DNA of 64,000 bases from an uncultured Acidimicrobiales bacterium. GTDB lineage: Bacteria > Actinomycetota > Acidimicrobiia > Acidimicrobiales > SHLQ01. The position numbers were made by a program, and so were the translations under genes. The notes under the pieces were generated by a model. That model saw only the letters and a program-made list of their open reading frames with translations. It was not told where the DNA came from and searched no databases. The stretch is from positions 93,020 through 157,019 of the forward strand of contig CALLQB010000006.1 of the NCBI GenBank assembly GCA_938015295.1. Direction: 5' to 3'. This document shows, piece after piece, positions 54,500 to 62,725 of the stretch; the first letter of the stretch is position 1; each line of letters opens with the position of its first letter.

Positions 54500-55374
54500 A
54501 GACCGTCGAGGTAGCGGCGCAGTTCTGCGATGTGCACCGGCATGATGCCGCAGCAGCCACCGATGATTGTTGCCCCGGCGTCCAACCACGATTGGACGAA
54601 CGTCAGGTACCCGACGGGATCGAGGTCGGCTCGATGTCCGAGGATCACCGAGTTGGCCGAATATTCTTCCGGCTTCGGCTCGAAGGAGTTCGCGTAGCCG
54701 CCAATATCGAGGCCGCCGGCAAGTTCGACGGCAACCGGAATAGCGTTGGTCAGCACTTCAGGCTGACTGCAATTGAACAGCACCGCCTGGGCACCATTAT
54801 GGACAGCTACCTCGAGCGCAGCACCAATCGATTCGCCTGAGCGAAGCATCGGTGCGTCGGGTTTTTCGTCGTCAAGGGTGTACGACACCCACGTCGGGAG
54901 ACCAAAGGGGGCGACGGCCTGCATTGACGCTGCTGCCTCTTCGGTTGACGACTGGGTCTCACACAAAAAGAAGTCGATGTGAGGGGCAAGTGCCGCAGCG
55001 ATTCGACCAAGGTGCTCAGGAGCTGTGGTGGGATTGAACTTCTCTGGTTCGTAGCTGCCGTAGAGGGGAGGTATCGAACCCGCCACCTGGGCCGCTTCTC
55101 CTGCTGCTTGTCGAGCAAGAGACCCCGAAAGCGCGGTGAGCGCAACCCCATCGCTATCAAAGCGCTCCTCGCCAAGATGAAAGGGCACGACCGCGTAGTT
55201 ATTGGTGGTGATGACATCGGCTCCGGCATCGACAAACTGGCGGTGCGCCTCTCCCACCTGAGACGGATCTTCGATGAGCGCGGCCGCCGACCATTCGGGC
55301 TGGCGAAACGGCGCACCGTTCGCTTCGAGCGTCTTGCCCATTCCGCCATCGAGAAGAGTAATTCGGGATGTCAC
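54496..55374 (-). CDS. Homocysteine S-methyltransferase family protein (MmuM-like)
   Basis: 292 residues. Signatures: ITLLDGGMGKTLEANG, ADVITTNNYAVVPFHLG, and the three zinc Cys in AVLFNCSQPEVL and IIGGCCGIMPVHI. Shorter than the member at 40410 and clearly different from it. The family uses S-methylmethionine, S-adenosylmethionine or similar donors. Its 3' end overlaps the convergent giant gene by 4 bp. Confidence 0.9.
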   Translation of the reverse strand: MTSRITLLDGGMGKTLEANGAPFRQPEWSAAALIEDPSQVGEAHRQFVDAGADVITTNNYAVVPFHLGEERFDSDGVALTALSGSLARQAAGEAAQVAGSIPPLYGSYEPEKFNPTTAPEHLGRIAAALAPHIDFFLCETQSSTEEAAASMQAVAPFGLPTWVSYTLDDEKPDAPMLRSGESIGAALEVAVHNGAQAVLFNCSQPEVLTNAIPVAVELAGGLDIGGYANSFEPKPEEYSANSVILGHRADLDPVGYLTFVQSWLDAGATIIGGCCGIMPVHIAELRRYLDGL

Positions 55375-55439
55375 GCAGACAATCTAGATCGGCCGCCCGT
55401 CGATGTCGCCATAGGTCAAAGCCGAAAGAATCGGCGCAG

Positions 55440-56756
55440 TTAGCCGGTGCAAAGCAGTGGCGCCTCTGAAGGCGGGTCGCACACGTTCTCCGAACCAGTA
55501 GCAGTGCCCGCACTGATAGCGACGTCGATGTCATTTTCGGCAAACTTGTTGCCGACGATCTCGATCGAGCCGGCGGGTGACATCTCGAAGACCGCTTCCT
55601 CAGTGTCACCTACCCAAAGACCGTGAGCCGCCAGTGCGGCATGCGACTGCCCACTGACGGTGTTGCCGACAATCCTGACACGATCAGACCCGCCGACAGA
55701 AACGCCATTGACCATGCCAAAATTCCACTCACACTGCACCGTGTTGGCCTCAAACAAGTTCGACGAGATCAGCACGTCAAGAGCGTTGACCGCAGAAACA
55801 CCGGCGCCGCACGCCCCTGCGACCGTATTTCCAGAGACTTCGATCTCCCGACTTTCCAACACGAATATGCCCGGGCCTTTGCGAGCATCGGCAATGCTGT
55901 TACCAGCAATCACGACCTCCACCGAATCACCGGCGACCCAAATACCACTTTCACGAGCGCTTGCGACGTTTGCCATTGCGTTGTTCTCGAACCGAACGCT
56001 GGACGAGTTGTGTGCGAACAAACCGAAGCCCGACGTGTCGCGAATCTCGTTGTCTCGAACCGTAATTTCAGACCCTCGCAGCACCGCGATGCCAGCTGCG
56101 CCGCCATCGATAGTGAATCCGGATACGGTCACTCCCGAAATTCGAGCGGTGGGCCAATCGTTGTATGTGCGAGCGCCAGGCTCCTCAGTGGTACACGGCT
56201 TGGAGATCGTGATTTGTTTTCCAAAGCCAGCACCTTGGAACGTACAGTCCCCTTCTGGAAAAGACGGCGCTTTCAGCACGGCGCCCCGACCTTCAAGGGT
56301 CAATCCGTCGGTCCGAATACGCAGTCGCTCCTCATACACTCCCGCTTCGACGACGACCGTATCGCCACTCTTTGCCCGGTCGAGCGCATCCTGAATCGAC
56401 TCGCCTTCAACAACAGCGATCGTGTCTCCCTCGTCAACGGGAAGAGAAGTAGTGGTTACGTTCGGATCTGTTATGACAGGTGACCGGTCGTCCGTTTCAC
56501 CGAAAATCAGCGCGCCCGCAACGAGAGCAGCCACCGCTATCAACGCGACCGCACCAACAAGTGACCTCAAGCGCCTTCGCCGCTCGGGTTCTGCCGCTAC
56601 GTCGCCCTGAAGCGCGACGCTATCGGTGCCGCCGAAGGCCGCATCGCTCTCTTCCATGATCTCCAGAATCTTCAGCGCCAACCGTTCCTCAAAAGCGGCC
56701 GAAGGTCGAAGTGGTTCTGCGCTTCGATGAAGTAGCTCGTCGATCTCGTTAGACAT
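55440..56756 (-). CDS. Membrane protein: putative anti-sigma anchor fused to a parallel beta-helix
   Basis: 438 residues. Residues 1-65 are a helical cytoplasmic segment (IDELLHRSAEPLRPSAAFEERLALKILEIME), followed by one membrane helix (SLVGAVALIAVAALVAGALIF, ~66-86). Outside is a right-handed parallel beta-helix of the pectate-lyase/NosD type (~110-420: GESIQDALDRAKSGDTVVVEAGVY, then repeats such as ITVRDNEIRDTSGFGLFAHN, VEVVIAGNSIADARKGPGI, VRIVGNTVSGQSHAAL). Several Cys suggest disulphides. It overlaps the ECF sigma gene by 8 bp, the usual arrangement for an anti-sigma factor, although no ZAS motif is present. A sensor that couples an outside polymer to sigma release is the inferred role. 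Confidence 0.75.
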   Translation of the reverse strand: MSNEIDELLHRSAEPLRPSAAFEERLALKILEIMEESDAAFGGTDSVALQGDVAAEPERRRRLRSLVGAVALIAVAALVAGALIFGETDDRSPVITDPNVTTTSLPVDEGDTIAVVEGESIQDALDRAKSGDTVVVEAGVYEERLRIRTDGLTLEGRGAVLKAPSFPEGDCTFQGAGFGKQITISKPCTTEEPGARTYNDWPTARISGVTVSGFTIDGGAAGIAVLRGSEITVRDNEIRDTSGFGLFAHNSSSVRFENNAMANVASARESGIWVAGDSVEVVIAGNSIADARKGPGIFVLESREIEVSGNTVAGACGAGVSAVNALDVLISSNLFEANTVQCEWNFGMVNGVSVGGSDRVRIVGNTVSGQSHAALAAHGLWVGDTEEAVFEMSPAGSIEIVGNKFAENDIDVAISAGTATGSENVCDPPSEAPLLCTG

Positions 56757-57279
56757 GCTCGTCTCCGTGATTATCCCGAAAGTTCTTTCTGGCTCGCGCT
56801 AACAACGACTCGACGGCTTTCTCTGAGCGATCGATGACGGAAGCTATTTCGCGGAGCGAGAGTCCATCGACGTGCCGCAAGACCAACACCATGCGATGCT
56901 CGTCGGAAAGAGCGCCTAGCGTTTCAAGAACAGCCATACGATCTTCATGCGGCGCTCCATCGACTTGGCGCCGCCGCAATACTTCGACCCCGAGTGCGTC
57001 CACGCGCCGCTCAAGGCGCACCTCTCGCCGCACGTGGTCCACGAACCGACGACGGGCGACCGTTTTCAGCCATGCAAGGGACACCTCGGCCAAGCGGCCC
57101 TTCTTGGCATGCTGTGACGCCGCCAAGAAGGTGTCAGACGTGAGATCTTCAGCCAGTGCGACGTTTCCACCACAAAGAGCCAAAAGGTAGCCGTAGACGT
57201 GCGGTAGCAACGTTCGGTACACCGACTGGATGTCCGTCCCACCCGAGGATGTGTTGGTGCTACTCACTTTCATGTCCAC
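56749..57279 (-). CDS. ECF-family RNA polymerase sigma factor
   Basis: 176 residues. Region 2: YRTLLPHVYGYLLALCGGNVALAEDLTSDTFLAAS and VSLAWLKTVARRRFVDHVRRE. Region 4: LGALSDEHRMVLVLRHVDGLSLREIASVIDRSEKAVESLLARARKNF. The final helix-turn-helix is complete. It overlaps the membrane beta-helix gene, its likely regulator. Three copies of a 9-bp repeat lie 51-77 bases upstream of the start. Initiation at the inner Met (MKVSSTN) is possible. No close ECF group recognised. Confidence 0.9.
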   Translation of the reverse strand: MDMKVSSTNTSSGGTDIQSVYRTLLPHVYGYLLALCGGNVALAEDLTSDTFLAASQHAKKGRLAEVSLAWLKTVARRRFVDHVRREVRLERRVDALGVEVLRRRQVDGAPHEDRMAVLETLGALSDEHRMVLVLRHVDGLSLREIASVIDRSEKAVESLLARARKNFRDNHGDEHV

Positions 57280-57329
57280 GTATCGTCGCGGACGACCGGC
57301 ACCCCTCGCGGAGCAAGCAGTATTTCTAG

Positions 57330-57355
57330 CCGTTCTTACCGTTCTTACCGTTCTA
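57330..57355. repeat. Triplicated 9-bp repeat upstream of the ECF sigma gene
   Basis: On the plus strand CCGTTCTTA occurs at 57330 and 57339, and CCGTTCT again at 57348; on the sigma gene's strand it reads GAACGGTAA in tandem. The spacing is near one helical turn. It lies between the thioesterase stop and the sigma gene and may be a binding site for a regulator or contribute to the sigma promoter. Confidence 0.55.
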
Positions 57356-57736
57356 CTGATCGAGAACGGCGTAGCTACTGGTGGCCGATGCTATGAGTCG
57401 ACCCTCGGCATCGACTGTGCGGGCTTCTAGATGCACGATCCGTCGTCCGGCGTTGATCACGTTCGCTGTGGCCTCGAGACGGCCGGTGGTGGCCCCACGG
57501 AAGTAGCGGACCTGCATCTCGATGGTCGCGCACATCTTGCCGTCGTCGAGCTGGCTCATGGTGGCCCGGCCCATGGCGGTGTCCATCATGGCGAACACCA
57601 CACCCCCGTGAGCCACCCCGTTTGGGTTCATATGCTTATCGCTCAGGTCGATGGTGCAGCGAGCAGTGCCCTCGTCCTTTTCGACCGTAAAGCCAACGAG
57701 ACTCTGGAAACCAAACGTGTCGGCTAGTTCGCTCAT
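57353..57736 (-). CDS. PaaI/hotdog-fold thioesterase
   Basis: 127 residues from Met at 57736 (MSELADTFGFQSLVGF); the ORF is open to 57859, but that would overlap the divergent OmpA-like gene. The hotdog signature KHMNPNGVAHGGVVFAMMDTAMG carries the catalytic-region Asn/His and Asp, followed by EMQVRYFRGATTGRLEATANV. Family members hydrolyse acyl- or aryl-CoA thioesters. 73 bp upstream of the ECF sigma gene on the same strand. Confidence 0.88.
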   Translation of the reverse strand: MSELADTFGFQSLVGFTVEKDEGTARCTIDLSDKHMNPNGVAHGGVVFAMMDTAMGRATMSQLDDGKMCATIEMQVRYFRGATTGRLEATANVINAGRRIVHLEARTVDAEGRLIASATSSYAVLDQ

Positions 57737-57840
57737 CCACCGATCGTACGCTCCACGTCGGTCGCTCCAATAAACGCTCGGACCGATAGTCGGTCTAGCG
57801 AATCGGAGGAGTTTCTCTTGTTCGCCAATAAAGTCCAGTT

Positions 57841-59016
57841 GTGCACCCCCATGCCCCACGGGCCGTCACGCGAGCCCGATCGGTCATCGCGACGCTGGCC
57901 TTGACCCTCGTGCTTGCCTCATGCGGATCTAACTCGTTCTTCCAGCGTTCGAGTGAAGCATTCCGATCGGAGTCGGCATCACCCGGATCGATCGTTCCAA
58001 CGTCGATAGCTCCCGCAGGCCACCAGACGGCCGTCGCCGAGTACGCCGCAGCGGTGCTGGAGCGAAAGGTCACCAAGGCCGCGGTGCCAGCTAGCGCAGC
58101 CGCCCTTTACCTCGACTATCTCGCACGAGGAGAAACCATTGGCGCAAACGTTGCCTTCGAAGAAGTCCGGCGGACGTCCGTTGGGTTCGAGTTGAAGATT
58201 GACGACGTGAGGTACGACTTCGGCGACATGTCGATCTCACCCGCCGGGGTCGAGGATCTAGCGCTCAACGGCGTCGCGCTGTCGCAACGGCTCGCCAGTG
58301 TTCGCGACCCGGTGATCCTCGACGGGTTGAGAATCACCTCGGGCGTCAGCTACCTCACTGCTGTTGGTCACCGCATCGTGATTCTCACGGCCGTCAACAA
58401 GTCGGGCATCGACCTGCGCCCGGTGCCGTCGCTCTCATCGTTCCTGCAGATCGATGGCACGACGTTGCCCGACCTCGGGTCCCTAGCGGCTCCGGCAGAG
58501 ATCCCCGCTGGCGGGAAAGCCGACGTTGCCTTCATTTCGCTCAAGGGCGACCAGCAGCCCGACGGCGTGCTCACCTATGCCTTTCGCGGCGACGATGGCC
58601 GGGCCATCGACATTTCGGTGCCCCTAGGCAAGGCCAGGCAGTCCTTCTTTCAGGTCGATGAAGACGGCACAGTCACGGGTGCTCTGCACTCCGACATCGG
58701 GTTCCCCAACGGATCGGACGTCTTGTCGGCCGAGGCGCAGAACATTTTGTCGGCCGCAGCCCGCGAACTGGCAAACATCGCCGACGCCGACGCCCCGATC
58801 TGCGCGGTAGGCCACGCCGACTCGGTTGGCACTGAGGCCGACAATCTTGCGCTGTCGACCAAACGGGCCGAAGCCGTTCGAGACGAGTTGGTACGCGCCG
58901 GTGTGACTAGAGAGATCGGTGTCATCGGGCACGGAGAGCGCTTCGCACCGGGCGATGAACTCCCGGATCCCAACTCTCGGCGGGTCGACATTCGCCTCGA
59001 GCGGTGCCCAACGTAG
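57841..59016 (+). CDS. OmpA-C-terminal-domain lipoprotein
   Basis: 391 residues from GTG 57841. Signal peptide ends in TLALTLVLASCGS (lipid Cys about 28). The middle part is a Ser/Ala-rich stretch and a beta-rich domain of unknown type (~85-270). The C-terminal ~110 residues are an OmpA/MotB peptidoglycan-binding fold: NILSAAARELANIADADAPI, VGHADSVGTEADNLALSTKRAEAVRDEL, IGHGERFAPGDELPDPNSRRVDIRLE, with the Asp and Arg that hold diaminopimelate. It probably tethers the membrane to peptidoglycan. Confidence 0.87.
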   Translation: MHPHAPRAVTRARSVIATLALTLVLASCGSNSFFQRSSEAFRSESASPGSIVPTSIAPAGHQTAVAEYAAAVLERKVTKAAVPASAAALYLDYLARGETIGANVAFEEVRRTSVGFELKIDDVRYDFGDMSISPAGVEDLALNGVALSQRLASVRDPVILDGLRITSGVSYLTAVGHRIVILTAVNKSGIDLRPVPSLSSFLQIDGTTLPDLGSLAAPAEIPAGGKADVAFISLKGDQQPDGVLTYAFRGDDGRAIDISVPLGKARQSFFQVDEDGTVTGALHSDIGFPNGSDVLSAEAQNILSAAARELANIADADAPICAVGHADSVGTEADNLALSTKRAEAVRDELVRAGVTREIGVIGHGERFAPGDELPDPNSRRVDIRLERCPT

Positions 59017-59085
59017 CTCGCTCCAAATTGTTCGTCGTGACCAGTTGACTCGACGCCACCTGAGCCCGGCGCGAGACTCTTGCGC

Positions 59086-60378
59086 ATGAGCCGCACCGAA
59101 CTGCCGACCAACTTCGAGCCGGTCTGCCCTCGCAACGTCGAAGACGTCGACATCTTCGACCCGGCAGTGCAGGAGCACTGGTACCCGACGTATGAGTTCC
59201 TTCAGAACGAGGCCCCGGTGCTCCGCGTGGCCGGCGACCCAGACCTGTTCTTCGTGTCCAGCTACGAGCACGCCATGCACGTGCTGCGCCACCAGGACAT
59301 CTACGCCAAGGGTGTGCCCCGCTTCCGTCACGAATCGGTGCGCCGGGTCTTCGAGGCCAAGGGATGGGTGCGATCTCCACCGCTATCGTCCAACCCACCT
59401 GAGCACCGCCACTACCGGGCCGTCATCGATCAGTTCTTCAATCACGAGGGCGCAGCCCGGTGGACCGACGAGATCACCGCCGTCGCCAACCGACTGATCG
59501 ACGACTTCGTGGCCGACGGGAGCGTCGAGTACGTCGCCCAGTTCGCCCTGCCGCTACCAGTCACCATGATCACGACGATCCTAGGATTTCCCCTCAGCGA
59601 TCTCGATCAGCTCAAGGCATGGTCCGAAGCATGGGTATTGCCCTTCTCGGGTCAGCTCAGCGAGGACGAAGAGATCTGGGTCGCCGAACAGACCTGCGAC
59701 TTTCAGAACTACGTGCACGAACACGCGCAGCAGCGGCGAGCCAATCCCGGCGACGACGTCATCAGTCATCTCGTGACCACGACCGTGTTCGATCCCAAAC
59801 TCGATGCCCACCGCCCGCTCGATGACCAGGAGATCATCTCGACTCTCGACCACCTCTATATCGGCGGCAACGAGACCACAACCTTTGCGTTGACCTCGGC
59901 GCTATGGATCCTTTTGCGTGAGCCCGGCCTGTACGACAAGGTCCGCAACGACCGTTCGCTGGTGCCAGCCTTCGTCGAGGAAGTCCTTCGTCTCGAATCT
60001 CCAACGCAAGGTCTGATTCGTACGGTCACCCGCGATACCGAACTGGCAGGGGTCGCCATTGCGGCCGGATCGAGCGTGCACATTCGCTACGCCGCAGCCA
60101 ACCGTGACCCTGAGCTCTTTCCGGCGCCCGCATCGGTCGACCTCGATCGACCCAACCTGCGGCGCCACATGGCGTTCTCGCTCGGCGAGCACAGCTGTCC
60201 GGGCAGCGGCTTGTCGCGACTCGAACAAAACCTGGCTCTCAACCTGGTTCTCGACCGCTTACCCAACCTCCGTCTAGCCGACGACGGCAACGACTATCGC
60301 CACTTGCCTGGGTTCGTACTGCGCGCCCTCAAAGCCCTACACGTTGAGTTCGAGCCGACAGATAGCAGAGACGGTTAG
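59086..60378 (+). CDS. Cytochrome P450
   Basis: 430 residues from ATG 59086, the second Met-like codon of the ORF. I-helix YIGGNETTTFALTSALW (conserved Glu-Thr), K-helix ExxR in VEEVLRLESPTQGLIRTV, and heme ligand Cys in FSLGEHSCPGSGLSRLEQNL. The heme loop replaces the usual Gly after Phe with Ser and the Gly after Cys with Pro. A cytoplasmic class I-type monooxygenase needing external ferredoxin and reductase, neither of which is nearby. Substrate unknown. Confidence 0.93.
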   Translation: MSRTELPTNFEPVCPRNVEDVDIFDPAVQEHWYPTYEFLQNEAPVLRVAGDPDLFFVSSYEHAMHVLRHQDIYAKGVPRFRHESVRRVFEAKGWVRSPPLSSNPPEHRHYRAVIDQFFNHEGAARWTDEITAVANRLIDDFVADGSVEYVAQFALPLPVTMITTILGFPLSDLDQLKAWSEAWVLPFSGQLSEDEEIWVAEQTCDFQNYVHEHAQQRRANPGDDVISHLVTTTVFDPKLDAHRPLDDQEIISTLDHLYIGGNETTTFALTSALWILLREPGLYDKVRNDRSLVPAFVEEVLRLESPTQGLIRTVTRDTELAGVAIAAGSSVHIRYAAANRDPELFPAPASVDLDRPNLRRHMAFSLGEHSCPGSGLSRLEQNLALNLVLDRLPNLRLADDGNDYRHLPGFVLRALKALHVEFEPTDSRDG

Positions 60379-60417
60379 CGAGCGCCGCTCTCTGCAAGTC
60401 GAATCGAGACCCTCGGG

Positions 60418-60678
60418 TTATGAGCCGTTCAGCTCCGAAGTTCTTCTGGTGGCGAGAACCGTGCCGGCCACGACATCACCGTGAAGCAACCGAAGCCACT
60501 CCGCAAAGACCTCAGCCTCAGACTTACCGGGACCACGGAATCGGATACCCGCAAGAGCAACCGCTCGCGCTTCCTCAGCCATTTGGACCGCCCGAGCGAC
60601 ACGCTCGGCACCCGACACCGCTGCAAAGGCAGACACATACGCGTTCGCTGCCCCTGGGTCAGTGTCAGTCCGCATCAT
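60418..60678 (-). CDS. Small conserved hypothetical protein
   Basis: 86 residues. Mostly helical: GAERVARAVQMAEEARAVALAGIRFRGPGKSEAEVFAEWLRLLHGD. A run of this type (Arg-Val-Ala-x-Ala-x2-Met-x-Glu-Glu, then Pro-x-x-Ser-Glu-Ala-Glu-Val) is widespread in small bacterial proteins, sometimes beside nucleotidyltransferase-like genes, but no partner is present here. Function unknown. Convergent with the P450 gene. Confidence 0.65.
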   Translation of the reverse strand: MMRTDTDPGAANAYVSAFAAVSGAERVARAVQMAEEARAVALAGIRFRGPGKSEAEVFAEWLRLLHGDVVAGTVLATRRTSELNGS

Positions 60679-60745
60679 GAAGCCATCATAGCCTTCGCTC
60701 CTGACAGCTCTCTGACCGACCTTGGCTTTGGCGCACCAACGTTCG

Positions 60746-60818
60746 AGCCCGAGAGGAGAATTGAACTCCTGACCTATTCATTACGAGTGAATTGCTCTAC
60801 CGACTGAGCTACCCGGGC
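60746..60818 (-). tRNA. tRNA-Thr (anticodon CGT)
   Basis: 73 bases without encoded CCA. Acceptor GCCCGGG pairs with CTCGGGC (one G-U), D-arm GCTC/GAGC, anticodon stem ATTCA/TGAAT with loop CTCGTAA, T-arm AGGAG TTCAATT CTCCT. Anticodon CGT reads the Thr codon ACG. Confidence 0.95.
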
Positions 60819-60869
60819 GACATGACAACGCTACCGATCGAACGGTGCTGAACCAACAGCCGGGAAGGG

Positions 60870-61952
60870 CTAATGCGCAGAATTGGGCGAAAGGCCTGGC
60901 AGCCCTACAAACAGCGCCTGGAGCAACAGCGTTTCGTTGGGGTTGCGCGACAACGCGTCGTTGGCCTTGGTGATGCGGTCGAGCCCATCGACGAGCAACG
61001 CGGGACGGGCGTGAGACGTCAGCTGATCGCGGTACAGAGCAGCAATAGTTGCAAGCCCAAACTTGAGCTCGTCGTCGCGGACTGCCCGGACCTCGCGCTT
61101 GTGGCGTGCTTCGAGACTCTTGCGGCCGGAACCACGCGTGCCGAGCTCTTCTTCGCGCTGATCGAGCGCCTCGCGTTCGAGATCGTGTTTGGCGACCAGC
61201 GGCGCTTGTGCTTCGTCGATCAACTCGGCAAGCTCATCGACCAAGATGGCAACAGCGGCACCTGTGCCATCAAGTCGAGACGGCACCGACAGCCACGCAT
61301 CTCGCCGGGCAACGAAACGTTCGTCGTCGACCAACAACCGTGCCCGCTCGACCGAGCCAGCAGAAGCCGAAGCAACAACCGCTGCTCGTTGGGAGTCAAT
61401 TCCCTCGCTTACCAGCAACATCTCGATGGCCTCGCTCGAAACCGGCCCGAAGTCGATCTGCACGCAACGCGAAGAGATAGTGATCTGCTCAGGCGGCACC
61501 TCTTCGGCCAACAAAATGAAGATTGCCGACGCCGGCGGCTCTTCGATGGTTTTCAGAAGTTTCGGAGCAACACGTGGTTCGGCCGTGTGGAACCGGTCGA
61601 CCATCATCACCTTGCGCTGCCCCTCGACCGGCGCCCTCGACGCTTCGGTAATGAGCACTGCCGCTTCATCGACAAGAAGGGCGCGGCCCTGCGGTTCGAA
61701 GATGACGAGATCGGGATGGGCCTCAGCCACCGCTAGTCGGCGATGACGTTCAGCCCCTTCAGGATCGGCGGCAGCGAGGAGTTCACCCGCAAACGCCGCT
61801 GCGGCCTGGCGTTTACCCGACCCCCGAGGCCCAACAAAAAGGTATGCGTGAAGTGGCTGAGCGAGTGCGTTGCGAAGTTGGTCGACCGCGCGATCTTGGC
61901 CAACCACCGCGTCGAGGGCAGATGGTGACGTCTCAGCCGATGTAGCGCTCAT
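60870..61952 (-). CDS. holB: DNA polymerase III delta-prime subunit
   Basis: 360 residues from ATG 61952, overlapping tmk by 4 bp (ATGA); the ORF is open to 62030. A clamp-loader AAA+ protein: SALDAVVGQDRAVDQLRNAL, phosphate loop AYLFVGPRGSGKRQAAAAFA, then VMMVDRFHTAEPRVAPKLLKTIEEPPASAIFILL, and SRCVQIDFGPVS (SRC motif). The long C-terminal insertion EREALDQREEELGTRGSGRK is highly charged, as in other actinobacterial HolB proteins. The tmk-holB pairing is widely conserved. Confidence 0.93.
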   Translation of the reverse strand: MSATSAETSPSALDAVVGQDRAVDQLRNALAQPLHAYLFVGPRGSGKRQAAAAFAGELLAAADPEGAERHRRLAVAEAHPDLVIFEPQGRALLVDEAAVLITEASRAPVEGQRKVMMVDRFHTAEPRVAPKLLKTIEEPPASAIFILLAEEVPPEQITISSRCVQIDFGPVSSEAIEMLLVSEGIDSQRAAVVASASAGSVERARLLVDDERFVARRDAWLSVPSRLDGTGAAVAILVDELAELIDEAQAPLVAKHDLEREALDQREEELGTRGSGRKSLEARHKREVRAVRDDELKFGLATIAALYRDQLTSHARPALLVDGLDRITKANDALSRNPNETLLLQALFVGLPGLSPNSAH

Positions 61953-62548
61953 GAAAAGTACCCGGCGAGCGCTTCGTCGATGCGAGCGCTTACCTGTTCG
62001 ATCGACCCGCCGCCATCGAGGACAACCCACGACGCTGGTTGGGCGTCAGCCAGATCGAGGAAACCTTGTCGGACGCGACGGTGAAACTCATCGCCAGCGG
62101 CTTCGACCCGGTCGAGATCGTCGCCTAGACGGGCGCTGCTGACATCGGGATCAACGTCGAGAAGGATGACCAGGTCAGGCTGAAGTTCGGCGGTGGCAAA
62201 GGCGGAAAGCGCAGCGACTTGCTCGGTGCCTAGGTTTCGCCCCACCCCCTGATAGACGATCGACGACGCGATATAGCGATCGCAGATGACATCGATACCA
62301 GCATCGAGTTTGGGGCGAATGACCTCGGCGACGTGTTGCGCCCGGTCGGCCGCATACAGCAAAGCCTCGGAGCGATGGTCGAGGCCAACGTTCTGAGGGT
62401 CGAGCAAAATCGTTCGCACAGCCGTGCCAATAGAGCAGTCGCCCGGCTCAAACGTGAAATGGCCATCGAGGCGCGCTGCCAAGAGCCGAGCCTGGGTCGA
62501 CTTACCAGTGGCTTCGCCACCTTCGAAAACGATGAAACGTCCTGTCAT
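61949..62548 (-). CDS. tmk: Thymidylate kinase
   Basis: 199 residues. Phosphorylates dTMP to dTDP. P-loop FEGGEATGKSTQARLLAARL (Ala-Thr in place of the usual Gly-x after Glu), DRx motif VICDRYIASSIVYQGVGRNL, and LID region DLDRVEAAGDEFHRRVRQGF. Directly upstream of holB with a 4-bp overlap. Divergent from the secreted glycosidase-like gene. Confidence 0.95.
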   Translation of the reverse strand: MTGRFIVFEGGEATGKSTQARLLAARLDGHFTFEPGDCSIGTAVRTILLDPQNVGLDHRSEALLYAADRAQHVAEVIRPKLDAGIDVICDRYIASSIVYQGVGRNLGTEQVAALSAFATAELQPDLVILLDVDPDVSSARLGDDLDRVEAAGDEFHRRVRQGFLDLADAQPASWVVLDGGGSIEQVSARIDEALAGYFS

Positions 62549-62725
62549 GCGTCTCAGACACTAGCGACCAGATAGGACAAGGATTTCACCCGAGGCCAAA
62601 CGACCTACCCCCTGGTTCGTGTCGTAGGTCGCCGTACTCGTTTTTCAGAGCTATCGAGCCCTTTCGATTCATCGAGGCCCGATGCAGTCGAAGGTTATTC
62701 GACACGTCGATTTCTGGGAGCGGAC

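Noticed and set aside
62549..62725. Structured leader upstream of the glycosidase-like gene
   Set aside because: One 8-bp hairpin (CGACCTAC/GTAGGTCG near 62599-62630) is present, but there is no further nested structure; it may just belong to the divergent promoter region or the end of unrelated RNA.
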